Positions 54,139 to 62,841 of a stretch of DNA of 64,000 bases are shown here, one piece after another. Made by a program: the position numbers and the translations under genes. The notes below the pieces were generated by a model that had not been told where the DNA came from, searched no databases, and worked only from the letters and a program-made list of their open reading frames with translations. How positions within the stretch are numbered: position 1 is the stretch's first letter; the number at the start of each line of letters is the position of its first letter. The stretch comes from an uncultured Saprospiraceae bacterium (GTDB lineage Bacteria; Bacteroidota; Bacteroidia; Chitinophagales; Saprospiraceae), in NCBI GenBank assembly GCA_937981555.1, contig CALJOK010000091.1, positions 1-64,000 of the forward strand, given 5' to 3'.

Positions 54139-54369
54139 ATGAGTTTTGACCTTAAAACAGTAATTGAGATTGCTTCGGCAATTATGATTTTAGCAGGTTT
54201 CGAATTATTTAATCGCAAAAATATTAGAGGATTTCATATCATGGGAGTCGGTCAATTCTTAGCTATGATTGTATGTGGTTATGCAAGTCTTTGGTTTTTG
54301 TCCTTTATGCATTTTGTTAATTTTATTATGCAGATTCGGGGATGGATGAAGTGGAAAGAAGCAAAATGA
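54139..54369 (+). CDS. Small membrane protein with two helices
   Basis: The 76-aa frame begins MSFDLKTVIEIASAIMILAGF and contains two or three hydrophobic stretches (about 8-24, 33-50, 52-68) with a basic C-terminal end (RGWMKWKEAK). It lies 14 bp after the CxxC small protein and ends before a convergent gene. I do not recognise a family. It is the last gene of the plus-strand run of the aromatic operon. Confidence 0.55.
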   Translation: MSFDLKTVIEIASAIMILAGFELFNRKNIRGFHIMGVGQFLAMIVCGYASLWFLSFMHFVNFIMQIRGWMKWKEAK

Positions 54370-54387
54370 AATTACGTAATCGTATTG

Positions 54388-55245
54388 TTATTTTTCATCG
54401 TAAACATAAGACAATCCTTTCTGCTCGTCTACAATTGTTATCCCCGGAAACTTAAAATGAGCGCCAAAAATAAGGGCGTCCTTTTCTTTTGCCCTGCCAA
54501 TTAATAGTTCTATACTTTGTTTGACCAACTGCGGATTGGAATCAAATCTTCCATACCAACTTGGATGTAGGATTTGGATGGGATGTCTGAATGCATCTGC
54601 TACGTGTAATAAGGTTTTTGATTCGGAGGTGAATTCTACAGCAAAGTGGTCTAGTCGATGTCCTGGAGTAGGAATCATTTTTATGCCAGGCAGAAATTCT
54701 TCTTCCGCTTCTACTAAGCGTATGCGGTTTTTAAGAGCGGGTAAAATTTTACTACCAAAATTATTTCGAAAAGCCATTCCTTTTTGGACTTGCTCCTCTG
54801 GTGCAAATTTTGAAAACACCCGCTGATAATTATTTACGAGTGCTTGCCTGCTTGTTTCGTTGGTCCATAATTCGTAAGCTGCTTTTTGGAAAAATATTTT
54901 TGACTTATCAAAATGTTTTAAACCACCAACGTGGTCGAAATCTGAATGCGTGATAATGATATAATCAATGTCGTCTGGGGTGATGCCTTTGAGAGACATA
55001 TTTTTGATTAAGTTATCGATTCCCTTTCCAGTATCTACTAAAATATTCGTCCCTTCATATTTGACCATCAAACAATTAAAACCTGTGGGATATAAAAAGC
55101 CTTTTTCGCCAGTTTTTTCGATGTTGGATAAAAGCTCATCTGGGGAAACTTGAGCAAAAACTTTCCGTAAATCTAGTTCTACAAAAGAATCTTCAAATAC
55201 GGTGTACTGGAATTTGCCGTGGGAAAAATCAAAAAATGAATTCAT
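54388..55245 (-). CDS. Metallo-beta-lactamase-fold hydrolase
   Basis: The protein is ~285 aa. The ATG at 55245 is chosen because it is preceded by an AAGAAGGAAC purine-rich site and a well-placed promoter. The longer frame adds a non-homologous 24 residues. Zinc-site motifs are IITHSDFDHVGGLKHFDK, MIPTPGHRLDHFAVEF, LLHVADAFRHP and the final ALIFGAHFKFPG. This is the AHL-lactonase/MBL family pattern (HSDxDHxGG, with Ser in the second position). Substrate is unknown. It may hydrolyse a lactone or ester. It has an island operator and -7 box, so it is co-regulated with aromatic catabolism. Confidence 0.82.
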   Translation of the reverse strand: MNSFFDFSHGKFQYTVFEDSFVELDLRKVFAQVSPDELLSNIEKTGEKGFLYPTGFNCLMVKYEGTNILVDTGKGIDNLIKNMSLKGITPDDIDYIIITHSDFDHVGGLKHFDKSKIFFQKAAYELWTNETSRQALVNNYQRVFSKFAPEEQVQKGMAFRNNFGSKILPALKNRIRLVEAEEEFLPGIKMIPTPGHRLDHFAVEFTSESKTLLHVADAFRHPIQILHPSWYGRFDSNPQLVKQSIELLIGRAKEKDALIFGAHFKFPGITIVDEQKGLSYVYDEK

Positions 55246-55280
55246 GTTCCTTCTTTTTTTTGCAAGCGTTTGTTTAGGAA

Positions 55281-55288
55281 CAAAATTA
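55281..55288 (-). promoter_or_regulatory. -7 promoter box of the MBL hydrolase gene
   Basis: On the minus strand TAATTTTG, a full match to TAnnTTTG, 36 nt before the ATG at 55245. The operator at 55332 is exactly 43 nt further upstream, the same as at the OsmC-like gene. Confidence 0.6.
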
Positions 55289-55331
55289 ATGGAGAAAGGG
55301 AAAGGAAGGATATACAAAAGAATTTATCCAT

Positions 55332-55348
55332 TGTAAAAATCGAACATT
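55332..55348 (+). promoter_or_regulatory. Island operator, copy C (TGTAAAAATCGAACATT)
   Basis: Identical to copies A and B1 over 17 bp, with its TGTA end towards the MBL hydrolase gene. It is the right-most copy and lies just inside repeat copy 3, the presumed boundary of the aromatic island. Confidence 0.7.
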
Positions 55349-55573
55349 CTTTAGGAAAATGACTTTGTAAATATGCTAAAGTATTCGAAGTAGAAAAAAA
55401 TAAAATCAAGGCATGGAGATAATGACCACTTGATGTAAGTGATGGAAAACCATATCCTCAATTTGAATGTAATAGGGTATAGGGTAGAGACAACCTGATT
55501 ATTCATTGATACATAGGAGAGAGATTCGAAAGAATGGCAAGTCGAAATGATTCTCTCTCAATCATCAAGATGA
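55349..55573. other. Gene-free stretch between the operator and repeat copy 3
   Basis: No coding frame is evident. The only structure is an 8-bp inverted pair GAGAGAGA (55517-55524) / TCTCTCTC (55552-55559). No recombinase remnant could be recognised where integrases stand beside the other two repeat copies. Confidence 0.45.
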
Positions 55574-55807
55574 TGCTAATGGTAAAACATAGGTAAAACA
55601 ATTTGGTGATTTTTTGACCTTATTTTACTTTATATGTAATTAATAATTTTGTATTTATCTGATAATCAGTTTTTTTAAATAAAAAATAAAATATAATTAA
55701 TATGATTACAAAGAGCCGCCTCGGATACTCGTAAATGCGTAACAAATTGATAATCAACTTGTTGCGCATTTTTTATTTTTATGTGGTAAAACAATGGTTA
55801 AACAATT
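55574..55807 (+). repeat. Recombinase-associated composite repeat, copy 3 (no adjacent integrase)
   Basis: This 234-bp unit is colinear with copy 2. It has tandem GGTAAAACA units at the left, a palindrome CTGATAATCAG (55659-55669), a CCGCCTCGGATACTCG block, the 39-bp near-palindrome (55733-55771) with arms AAATGCGTAACAAATTGAT and ATCAACTTGTTGCGCATTT, and tandem GGTAAAACA/GGTTAAACA at the right. It is in the same orientation as the other two. No integrase gene is present to its left, unlike copies 1 and 2. Confidence 0.88.
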
Positions 55808-56297
55808 GGATTTTCAAGTAATTTAAATTCCCATTGCAAGTCAAATTTTAGGAGGGAACAATGTTACCAATAATGATATTGAGATGTTAAGAATAGTTTT
55901 TCAATTACTATATCAAAGTGAGTAATATTATTTCCCTTCAATTCCTCCTCAACGTAAATACTTCATTTTCAGGTAATCCTCCATTCCATATTTCAATAAT
56001 CTGCTAATGATTTTAATAGTCATTGGGTCAAGGGTATAGTATTTAGTAATAAGTAACAATTGAGCCTAAACAGGACTGTATATTTCTTAATACGAGTGTT
56101 TCACCTCTTCCTATTTATCCTTAATTAAACGACAACAAACCAAGTTTTAACAAACCTTTTATCAATTATTAATTTATTTATGTTTTCAATCCAGTAAAAA
56201 ATCATTTAGCACTTTTTTTTCCTCGCTCAATCCCCCAAAAATCCTATTCACTCAATCTCCATTTTTCATTCTTCCAATAATTCCGTAATATCATTGG
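55808..56297. other. Gene-free stretch before yceI
   Basis: About 490 bp of AT-rich sequence without a supported gene. It should contain the promoter of the YceI-kinase-regulator operon, but I cannot identify it with confidence. Confidence 0.45.
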
Positions 56298-56849
56298 ATG
56301 AAACATTTTAAGCAAATTTGGCTATTCATATTTTTGGTATTTACTTGGTTAAATGGATTTACTCAGGTCTATCAAACTATTGAAGGGAATGTCTTTTTTA
56401 AAAGTGATGCTCCTTTGGAGATTATAGAAGCAAAATCAAAAAAACTAAAAGGCGCTATCAATATTTCCAAACGTACTTTTGCATTTTCGATTCCAATTCG
56501 TTCCTTCGAAGGGTTTAATAGTCCGCTGCAACGAGAACATTTTAATGAAAACTATTTAGAAAGTGGCCAATTTCCCCAAGCTACTTTTACTGGTAAAATT
56601 ATAGAGAAAATTGATTTTACTAAAGATGGAAAATATACGCTTCGGGCAAAAGGGAAATTGACCATTCATGGAGTAACTCAAGAACGAATTATCAAAAGTC
56701 AATTGGAAATCAAAAAGGGAAATTTATTGGTCGATACTAATTTTACCATTTTACTGGACGAACATCAAATACGTGTACCAAAAATTGTCTATCAAAAAAT
56801 CGCTAAGGAAATAAAGGTGAATATGAAGGCTGTTTTTGAAAAATATTAA
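56298..56849 (+). CDS. YceI-family periplasmic lipid-binding-like protein
   Basis: The 183-aa protein has a Sec signal peptide (about 1-22, NGFTQ) and a YceI beta-barrel lipocalin-like domain: KSKKLKGAINISKRTFAFSIPIRSFEGF, QREHFNENYLESGQFPQATFTGKI and GKLTIHGVTQERIIKSQLEI. YceI proteins bind isoprenoid or amphipathic molecules in the periplasm. The precise role is unknown. Two bases separate it from the sensor kinase gene, so the three genes yceI, kinase and response regulator should be one operon in which YceI may be part of the sensed process. Confidence 0.85.
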   Translation: MKHFKQIWLFIFLVFTWLNGFTQVYQTIEGNVFFKSDAPLEIIEAKSKKLKGAINISKRTFAFSIPIRSFEGFNSPLQREHFNENYLESGQFPQATFTGKIIEKIDFTKDGKYTLRAKGKLTIHGVTQERIIKSQLEIKKGNLLVDTNFTILLDEHQIRVPKIVYQKIAKEIKVNMKAVFEKY

Positions 56850-56851
56850 AT

Positions 56852-59719
56852 GTGCGAGATTTTATAATCATACTTCTTTTACTTCTTAGCGCTCTTTCTT
56901 TGGAGGCGCAAGTTCCTTATTTTAAGACTCATCCATTTTCCGAAACTCATAAGAATACAGTTGTAAATACCATGTTAGAAGCCAAAGATGGATTCCTTTG
57001 GTTTGGAACTTCTAATGGATTATTTCAATTTAATGGATTGGAATTTAAACAAATTGCTTTAGCGGATACCATTTTAATTTCTAATGTGACTGCATTATTT
57101 GAAGATGAGAATGCTACCATTTGGACGGGGACAAAGGAGGGTGAAATATTCTTTTTAGAAAAAAATAAACCATTGAAAAAATGGATGCCAGAGGAAGGAA
57201 CTCCTGCAGTGATGATTACAGGTTTTACAAAAACGAGAGATGGGATATTTTGGATAAGCACTTATGGCGAAGGCGTTTATTATTTCGAAAATGGACGAAT
57301 GTTTAATATGGATATGGAAGATGGATTGACCGATGTTGAAATTTATTCTATGACTCGACAACGGGATAATCATATTTTAGTAGGTACTGATGCGGGGATA
57401 AGTATTTGCAAAGTCAAGGATGGGAAAAAACAAATTCATCAATTGACAACTGCTGATGGTCTTTCTGATGAAATTGTAAAGGTATTGTTAAGTGCTGAAA
57501 GTGGTGATTTTTGGACAGGGACTTTTGACCGGGGAGTAGATTTTTGGAATGCCAAAAAACAAACTTTTGAATCACTTATTCCGGAGTGGGATCATGGAGA
57601 AATTAATTCATTGGAAGTTTTTAAAGAAAAAGAATTATGGATAGGAACGGAAGGGAATGGATTGTTTCGATTTAATTTAAAAACCAAAAAATTACAAAAA
57701 ATAAATTTACCAGAGTTTGAAAACTCTAAGGTTTATGACTTACACAAAGATGTAGAAGGCAATCTTTGGGTACTCAATAATAAGGTAGGGATCAGTTCTG
57801 CCAACCGTCAATTTGAATGGGTGAATCATGATTTGGGAAATGTTCAAACCGTTCTGACTGACCAAGGAAATCGAATTTGGTTAGGAACACCAAATGGTCT
57901 TTTCTTTATGAAAAATCAAACTGATGGAACAAAAATTTTTGAACCATTTTTTCCAGAAAAAAATATCAATGTAATTAGTTTGTTTGAAGATGCTTTTGGA
58001 AATATTTGGATCGGAACATTTGGTCAAGGGGTGTACTGCTATAATTTTTCAAAAAATAAAACAAAGTACTTTTCTCGAAAGGATGGATTACTCAATGATA
58101 ATATTTTATCCATTGATGGTTTAAATAATATGCTTTGGTTAGCAACTCTTGGAGGAGTGTTTGAATTAGATTTAAGTGAGGACATTTTTTCCCAAAATAG
58201 TCAATTTCGAAATTACACAAATGAAGATGGATTGGGTTCAAATTTCATTTATAAAGCATTTGTTTGTAGTACCAATCGGACTTGGTTTGGGACGGATGGG
58301 AAAGGGTTAAGTGTTTTAGAAAATGGAAAAATTACAAATTACCTACAAGCGAATAATATACCACTTAAGACCGTTTACACCATTACCGAAGACCATCGAG
58401 GTAGCATTTGGTTTGGTACGGCAGAGCAAGGAGTTTTTGAATTTGATGGAGAAAATTTTCATCAACTCAATGTCAGAGAAGGTGTTCGAGATTTGGAAAT
58501 TTCGAGTTTGGTGACCGATAGTTTGGGGAATATTTTAATTGTTCATCCTTCGGGAATTGACATTCTAAATCCAGCAACTAAACATTTAATTTATTACGAT
58601 GATGAAGTTGGATTGGAGGATTTAGAACCGGTGCTTAATTCTTTTTCGGCTGATAGAAGTGGCAACATTTGGTTAGGTGGGAAAAATAAATTAGTTCGAT
58701 ATTCTGCACTTAACGAGCAGTTAGAAATTCATCCTAGAAATATAATTGAAGGGATTAATGTTTTTTTTGAACCTATTGATTATCATTCCATAAATCAATT
58801 TTCTCATACTGAAAACAGTCTAGTGTTTAACTATGTTGGTTTATGGTTTACCGATCCTGAAAAAGTTGAATATCGATATCAATTAGAAGGCTATAATCCC
58901 GATTGGATTTACTCCAAAGACAATCAAGCACACTACTCTGATTTACGTCCTGGGGAATATGTTTTTAAAGTTACCTCAACTGAAAATGGAGCTTTTGATG
59001 GAGAACCGATTTCGAGTTACACCTTTGAGATTAAAGCTCCTTTTTGGCAGCAGACCTGGTTTTATGTTTTTGTAATTGCATTGTTATTAAGTCTGGTCTA
59101 CCTCTGGGCAAAATGGAAAAGTAATCGTTTGCAAAGAGAAACCGATCTTCAAAAGGAACGTGTGGAGAGTCAACTTGAAGTGCTTAAAAGTCAAATCAAT
59201 CCACACTTTTTATTTAATAGTTTTAACACATTAATTTCTTTGATTGAGGAGGAACCAGAAACTGCTTCAGAATATGTGGAGAAGCTTTCAGATTTTTATC
59301 GAAGCTTATTACAGTATCGAGAGAAGGATTTAATACCATTACAAGAGGAGTTGGGTTTGTTGCGTAATTTTAAATTTTTAATGAAAAAAAGATTTGGGGA
59401 AAACATTCAAATTGACATTCCGAATGTGAATGGACGAGTGGCCTTTGTTCCCCCTTTGACTTTGCAAATGTTGGTGGAGAATGCAATCAAACATAATGTG
59501 ATTTCTAAAAGGAAGCCATTGCATATTTCACTCTCAATAGGGAAGGATGAAATTGTAATTTCTAATAATTTACAAAGAAAATTAACTCAAGAAAAATCTA
59601 CTCATTTCGGGTTGCAAAGTATTCAGACGAGATATGATTTATTGAGTAATAAAGAAATAAGAATAGACGAAACCAAAACTGATTTCAAAGTTACTATTCC
59701 AATTTTGGAGGAAAAATAA
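56852..59719 (+). CDS. Two-component sensor: periplasmic beta-propeller - Y_Y_Y - LytS-type histidine kinase
   Basis: The 955-aa protein starts with GTG (the overlapping ATG at 56850 is in a closed frame). A signal sequence (about 1-19) precedes many ~45-residue two-component propeller repeats (recurring DGLxxxxIxSM, WFGTxxxG, IWIGTFGQGVY), a Y_Y_Y domain (about 645-725; YRYQLEGYNPDWIY) and a transmembrane helix (about 735-753). The LytS/YehU-like kinase has phospho-acceptor His785 in NPHFLFNSFNTLISL and an HATPase with MLVENAIKHN and FGLQSIQTRYDLL. Unlike the hybrid regulator at 12.7 kb it has no receiver and signals through the separate LytTR regulator encoded 12 bp downstream. Confidence 0.92.
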   Translation: MRDFIIILLLLLSALSLEAQVPYFKTHPFSETHKNTVVNTMLEAKDGFLWFGTSNGLFQFNGLEFKQIALADTILISNVTALFEDENATIWTGTKEGEIFFLEKNKPLKKWMPEEGTPAVMITGFTKTRDGIFWISTYGEGVYYFENGRMFNMDMEDGLTDVEIYSMTRQRDNHILVGTDAGISICKVKDGKKQIHQLTTADGLSDEIVKVLLSAESGDFWTGTFDRGVDFWNAKKQTFESLIPEWDHGEINSLEVFKEKELWIGTEGNGLFRFNLKTKKLQKINLPEFENSKVYDLHKDVEGNLWVLNNKVGISSANRQFEWVNHDLGNVQTVLTDQGNRIWLGTPNGLFFMKNQTDGTKIFEPFFPEKNINVISLFEDAFGNIWIGTFGQGVYCYNFSKNKTKYFSRKDGLLNDNILSIDGLNNMLWLATLGGVFELDLSEDIFSQNSQFRNYTNEDGLGSNFIYKAFVCSTNRTWFGTDGKGLSVLENGKITNYLQANNIPLKTVYTITEDHRGSIWFGTAEQGVFEFDGENFHQLNVREGVRDLEISSLVTDSLGNILIVHPSGIDILNPATKHLIYYDDEVGLEDLEPVLNSFSADRSGNIWLGGKNKLVRYSALNEQLEIHPRNIIEGINVFFEPIDYHSINQFSHTENSLVFNYVGLWFTDPEKVEYRYQLEGYNPDWIYSKDNQAHYSDLRPGEYVFKVTSTENGAFDGEPISSYTFEIKAPFWQQTWFYVFVIALLLSLVYLWAKWKSNRLQRETDLQKERVESQLEVLKSQINPHFLFNSFNTLISLIEEEPETASEYVEKLSDFYRSLLQYREKDLIPLQEELGLLRNFKFLMKKRFGENIQIDIPNVNGRVAFVPPLTLQMLVENAIKHNVISKRKPLHISLSIGKDEIVISNNLQRKLTQEKSTHFGLQSIQTRYDLLSNKEIRIDETKTDFKVTIPILEEK

Positions 59720-59731
59720 AATTCAAATCAT

Positions 59732-60484
59732 ATGAGAATTTTAATTATAGAAGATGAAGAAAGAGCTGCTAAACGGCTTGCAAAACTAATCACCGAATTG
59801 GACAATTCCATTGAAGTATTAGCACAATTGGATAGCGTAGAATCTGTGGTAGAATGGTATACTTTCAATGATGTGCCAGAGCTTTTATTTATGGATATTC
59901 ATTTAGCTGATGGTTCCGCGTTTGAAATTTTTAATCAAATAAAAATTTCGCAACCAATTATTTTTACTACTGCATATGATGAATATGCTATACAAGCCTT
60001 CAAGGTGAATGCGATTGATTATTTATTAAAACCGATAAAAAAAGAAGAAGTAAAAACTGCAATTGAAAAATATAAATCTTCTCAATCTCAAAATAATTTT
60101 AACTACGAAGACCTCGCTAAGCATTTGCAAAATCGAGAGGCAAAAAAATTAAAACGGTTTTTAATCCGAGTAGGACAAACCTTAAAAACAGTTGAAGTAA
60201 ATGATGTGGCTTATTTTTATACCGAAGATAAAATCACTTTCTTAATTTCAAATGAAGGGAAAAGATATCCCATTGATTATTCGTTGGAAAAATTAGAGGA
60301 GGAATTGGATAATGAAATTTTCTTTAGAATTAATCGACAATTTATTGTGAGAGTGAGTGCAATCACAAAGATGGTGACTGTTTCGAAATCACGAGTAAAA
60401 TTATATTTAGAACCTTGCTCGGCAGAAACAATTGTGAGCACGGAGCGTTCTGGGAAATTTAAAAAGTGGCTGGTTGGAGAATGA
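59732..60484 (+). CDS. LytTR-family response regulator
   Basis: The 250-aa protein has an N-terminal receiver with acidic pocket ILIIEDEERAAKR, phospho-acceptor Asp55 in LLFMDIHLADGSAF and Lys in DYLLKPIKKEEV. A C-terminal LytTR DNA-binding domain (about 140-248; FLIRVGQTLKTVEVNDVAYFYTEDK, FFRINRQFIVRVSAI) follows. It is the cognate partner of the LytS-type kinase just upstream. LytTR regulators bind short direct repeats. Targets cannot be deduced here, although yceI is the obvious candidate. It is convergent with the TolC-like gene, with only 9 bp between the stops. Confidence 0.93.
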   Translation: MRILIIEDEERAAKRLAKLITELDNSIEVLAQLDSVESVVEWYTFNDVPELLFMDIHLADGSAFEIFNQIKISQPIIFTTAYDEYAIQAFKVNAIDYLLKPIKKEEVKTAIEKYKSSQSQNNFNYEDLAKHLQNREAKKLKRFLIRVGQTLKTVEVNDVAYFYTEDKITFLISNEGKRYPIDYSLEKLEEELDNEIFFRINRQFIVRVSAITKMVTVSKSRVKLYLEPCSAETIVSTERSGKFKKWLVGE

Positions 60485-60493
60485 AAGATGTCT

Positions 60494-61717
60494 TTAGTCT
60501 TTTGCCAAATAATTCCTAAAAGGCAGTTGGATTAATAAGCCTGAATATTCCAAATATTCCACTAAAGTTTGGATTATTTCATATTCTAATTTTTGCAAAA
60601 GCATTTCAATATTGAGTGTGTTCTCTCTTAGTTTTAATAATGCCTTTGGAGGAGTTTCTGCAATTTTTTGATATTCTTTTAATGCATATTCTGCTTGTCC
60701 ATTTTCTAATTGTTGTGCGACTAATTCATATTTGCGAATCAAGTTTTCCAGTTGTTGCAATTGAAAATATTTTCCTTCCGAAATTTGGCTTTTTACATTT
60801 CTAAAATCACTTTCTGATTCTCGAACATTTACTTCTAATTCGTTCAATTCTATTCTTCCCATACTTTTAAAAGGAATATCAAATCCGATTCCAATAGAAA
60901 AACTTTTTCGAAAATTATCGTCGTCGTCATATCCATATTTAGCTTGAATAAAGCCTAACGAAAATTTATTTTTAGAGGATTCCGATTGATATTCTAACAT
61001 TCGATTATACGCTTTTGCTGATTGTACTTCAATTTGTGGATGGACAGATTTAGAAGAGTTTAAAGATTGTAACAATGCTTTTACATCTTTGACGTCAATC
61101 ATTCCTGCTCCATTGACTTTAATTTTTTTGTTCGTAGAAATATTTCGTTGGATATTATTTTGAGTAGTCAAAATGGCATTTTCTAAATCCATAATTTCCC
61201 TACGGTTTTTTTGTGCATTGTCTTCTGCCTCAATCAATTCCATTATATCAAAATCATCTAAAGAAATGCTTCGTTGCAACAAGGTGACCTTGTCTTTTAA
61301 CAATGTTTCTTGTTTTCTTTTTAACATTAGAATTTCATCTAAAAAAATATCATGGATAATTAGATCATATCTTTTTCGAATGGCTTCGCTTTTGGCGACC
61401 TCCAATTCTTTCTCAGTCATATACCGAATGGTTTCTTGAAATTGTCGTTGAGTTTTGATGTTTTTTAAACTGTTGGGACTGACTCGAACCAAATATTCTT
61501 GTTTTCGAAAATCAAATTCATTGGTCTCTGTTCTTACTTCTAACTTTTCAATATAAGACATATCGTAGGAACGTGTGTTCAAATTATTAATTTTATTTCT
61601 TTGAAAGATGACAGATTCCTCCTTCTGATAACTTTTTAAAAAATCGTTCATGGAAATCTGCCCCAAAAAAATAATGGGTAAAAATATTAACAAGTGAAGT
61701 AAAATATATTTTCTCAT
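60494..61717 (-). CDS. TolC-like outer-membrane efflux-type protein
   Basis: The 407-aa protein has a signal peptide (about 1-19, IFLGQ) followed by long, mostly helical stretches rich in Glu, Lys, Gln and Leu (for example EKELEVAKSEAIRKRYDLIIHD and QLQQLENLIRKYELVAQQLEN). A short beta-rich segment (FSLGFIQAKYGYDDDDNFRKSFSIGIGF) is also present. This is the layout of outer-membrane efflux proteins, but one duplicated half is hard to see, and the sequence is atypical. It lies 20 bp after a HlyD-like gene in the same operon as a DUF4956 membrane protein. I infer an envelope-spanning export or scaffold system. Confidence 0.65.
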   Translation of the reverse strand: MRKYILLHLLIFLPIIFLGQISMNDFLKSYQKEESVIFQRNKINNLNTRSYDMSYIEKLEVRTETNEFDFRKQEYLVRVSPNSLKNIKTQRQFQETIRYMTEKELEVAKSEAIRKRYDLIIHDIFLDEILMLKRKQETLLKDKVTLLQRSISLDDFDIMELIEAEDNAQKNRREIMDLENAILTTQNNIQRNISTNKKIKVNGAGMIDVKDVKALLQSLNSSKSVHPQIEVQSAKAYNRMLEYQSESSKNKFSLGFIQAKYGYDDDDNFRKSFSIGIGFDIPFKSMGRIELNELEVNVRESESDFRNVKSQISEGKYFQLQQLENLIRKYELVAQQLENGQAEYALKEYQKIAETPPKALLKLRENTLNIEMLLQKLEYEIIQTLVEYLEYSGLLIQLPFRNYLAKD

Positions 61718-61737
61718 AGCATTTTATTTTCTAATAT

Positions 61738-62841
61738 TTATTCGGTTCCTAAATCTATTTTATTCCTAAGACTTGTTGCAGATGTTTTTGGAGGTGTAAA
61801 TGCGCGAATCATTTTTTGCTTTGAAATATCTTTTGTCTCAAGTGATTTGAGTACCACTTTTTCTTTTTGTAAAAAATCATTTTCCGCAGGAATTTCAATT
61901 TGAATCTCTCGGCCATAAGTTTTGAAAGTTGGATTTTTTCGAAGTCGTTCTGGGATTTCGATAATTCTAGAACCTAGACCTACGACTTTTCCCATGCATT
62001 TTGAACCCGTCTGAACACCTGAAAGAACAATGATGCTATCACCCATATTTACATTCAAAATTAAGCTCTCCAAAACATAGGCTTTAACTTGAGTTGGATT
62101 TTCTTCGTAAAATGTAATCAACGTGTTATAAGCTGAAAACTGTTCTCCCTCTTTGCAAAAAATTGTTCCCACCACGCCATCGGTCGGAGCAAAAATGGAT
62201 AATTTATCTTCCTCTTCTTTTACAAATTCTAATTCATTTTGCAGTTTTCTAATTTGAATTTTAGTTGGATTTTTTGCAGCATACAGTTCGTTTTCCAATT
62301 CCTTAATTTGAGTATCAATAGGTTTGACGGCAAGCTTAAGTTCTCTTTTTAATCCTTCAATTCTGATAGTATTTGGACTTCGACCTTTTTTGTCTTTTGC
62401 AGGTTTAATACTTTCGAGGTCTTTGATTAAAGATTCTTTGATGGATATTTCAGATTCAAGTTGAGCGATTTGGATTTGGATTTCGCTTACTTTAGATGCT
62501 TTTTGAGCGAGCAATTGATTGATGAAAGATTGAATTTCTGCTTCCCTAAAATTTGATTGGGATTCCAACTTTGCAATTTCATGATTCAAATCGCTTTGGG
62601 TCAATTCCAAATTCGAACGAGTGACTTCCATCAATAAATCTCCTTTGTTTACTTTGCTTCCAGGGGTAACATAAATATTTTCGATAGTCGAAGGATGTTC
62701 TAATCTAATTTCCATTTCTTTATTTTCAGCAAAACCAAAAAAGATAAAAGTTTCATTTCCGTATTGCCAATTGAACATCACTAAGGCAATCAAAATGGTA
62801 ATAAAAGCAATCAAATGAGAATTCAAATATTTCATTATCAA
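61738..62841 (-). CDS. HlyD-like periplasmic adaptor (membrane fusion protein)
   Basis: The 367-aa protein has an N-terminal membrane helix (about 8-26), a first lipoyl half-motif (RLEHPSTIENIYVTPGSKVNKGDLLMEV), a long coiled coil (about 75-225), the second lipoyl half (IFAPTDGVVGTIFCKEGEQFSAYNTLITF) and a beta-barrel domain with VNMGDSIIVLSGVQTG. This is the layout of membrane fusion proteins that bridge inner and outer membrane. No ABC, RND or MFS exporter accompanies it; the partner in the inner membrane appears to be DUF4956. Its start overlaps the DUF4956 stop by 4 bp (ATGA-type). Confidence 0.83.
   Translation of the reverse strand: MIMKYLNSHLIAFITILIALVMFNWQYGNETFIFFGFAENKEMEIRLEHPSTIENIYVTPGSKVNKGDLLMEVTRSNLELTQSDLNHEIAKLESQSNFREAEIQSFINQLLAQKASKVSEIQIQIAQLESEISIKESLIKDLESIKPAKDKKGRSPNTIRIEGLKRELKLAVKPIDTQIKELENELYAAKNPTKIQIRKLQNELEFVKEEEDKLSIFAPTDGVVGTIFCKEGEQFSAYNTLITFYEENPTQVKAYVLESLILNVNMGDSIIVLSGVQTGSKCMGKVVGLGSRIIEIPERLRKNPTFKTYGREIQIEIPAENDFLQKEKVVLKSLETKDISKQKMIRAFTPPKTSATSLRNKIDLGTE

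Noticed and set aside
9860-55807. The three repeats considered as tRNA fragments used as integration targets, or as CRISPR repeats
   Set aside because: No cloverleaf could be drawn and no CCA or T-loop consensus is present. Copies are ~21-24 kb apart with no regular spacers.
60781-60840. TCGAACATTT inside the TolC-like gene considered as a further island operator
   Set aside because: Only the CGAACATTT part matches, it lies inside a coding region, and no -7 box at the 43-nt distance was evident.
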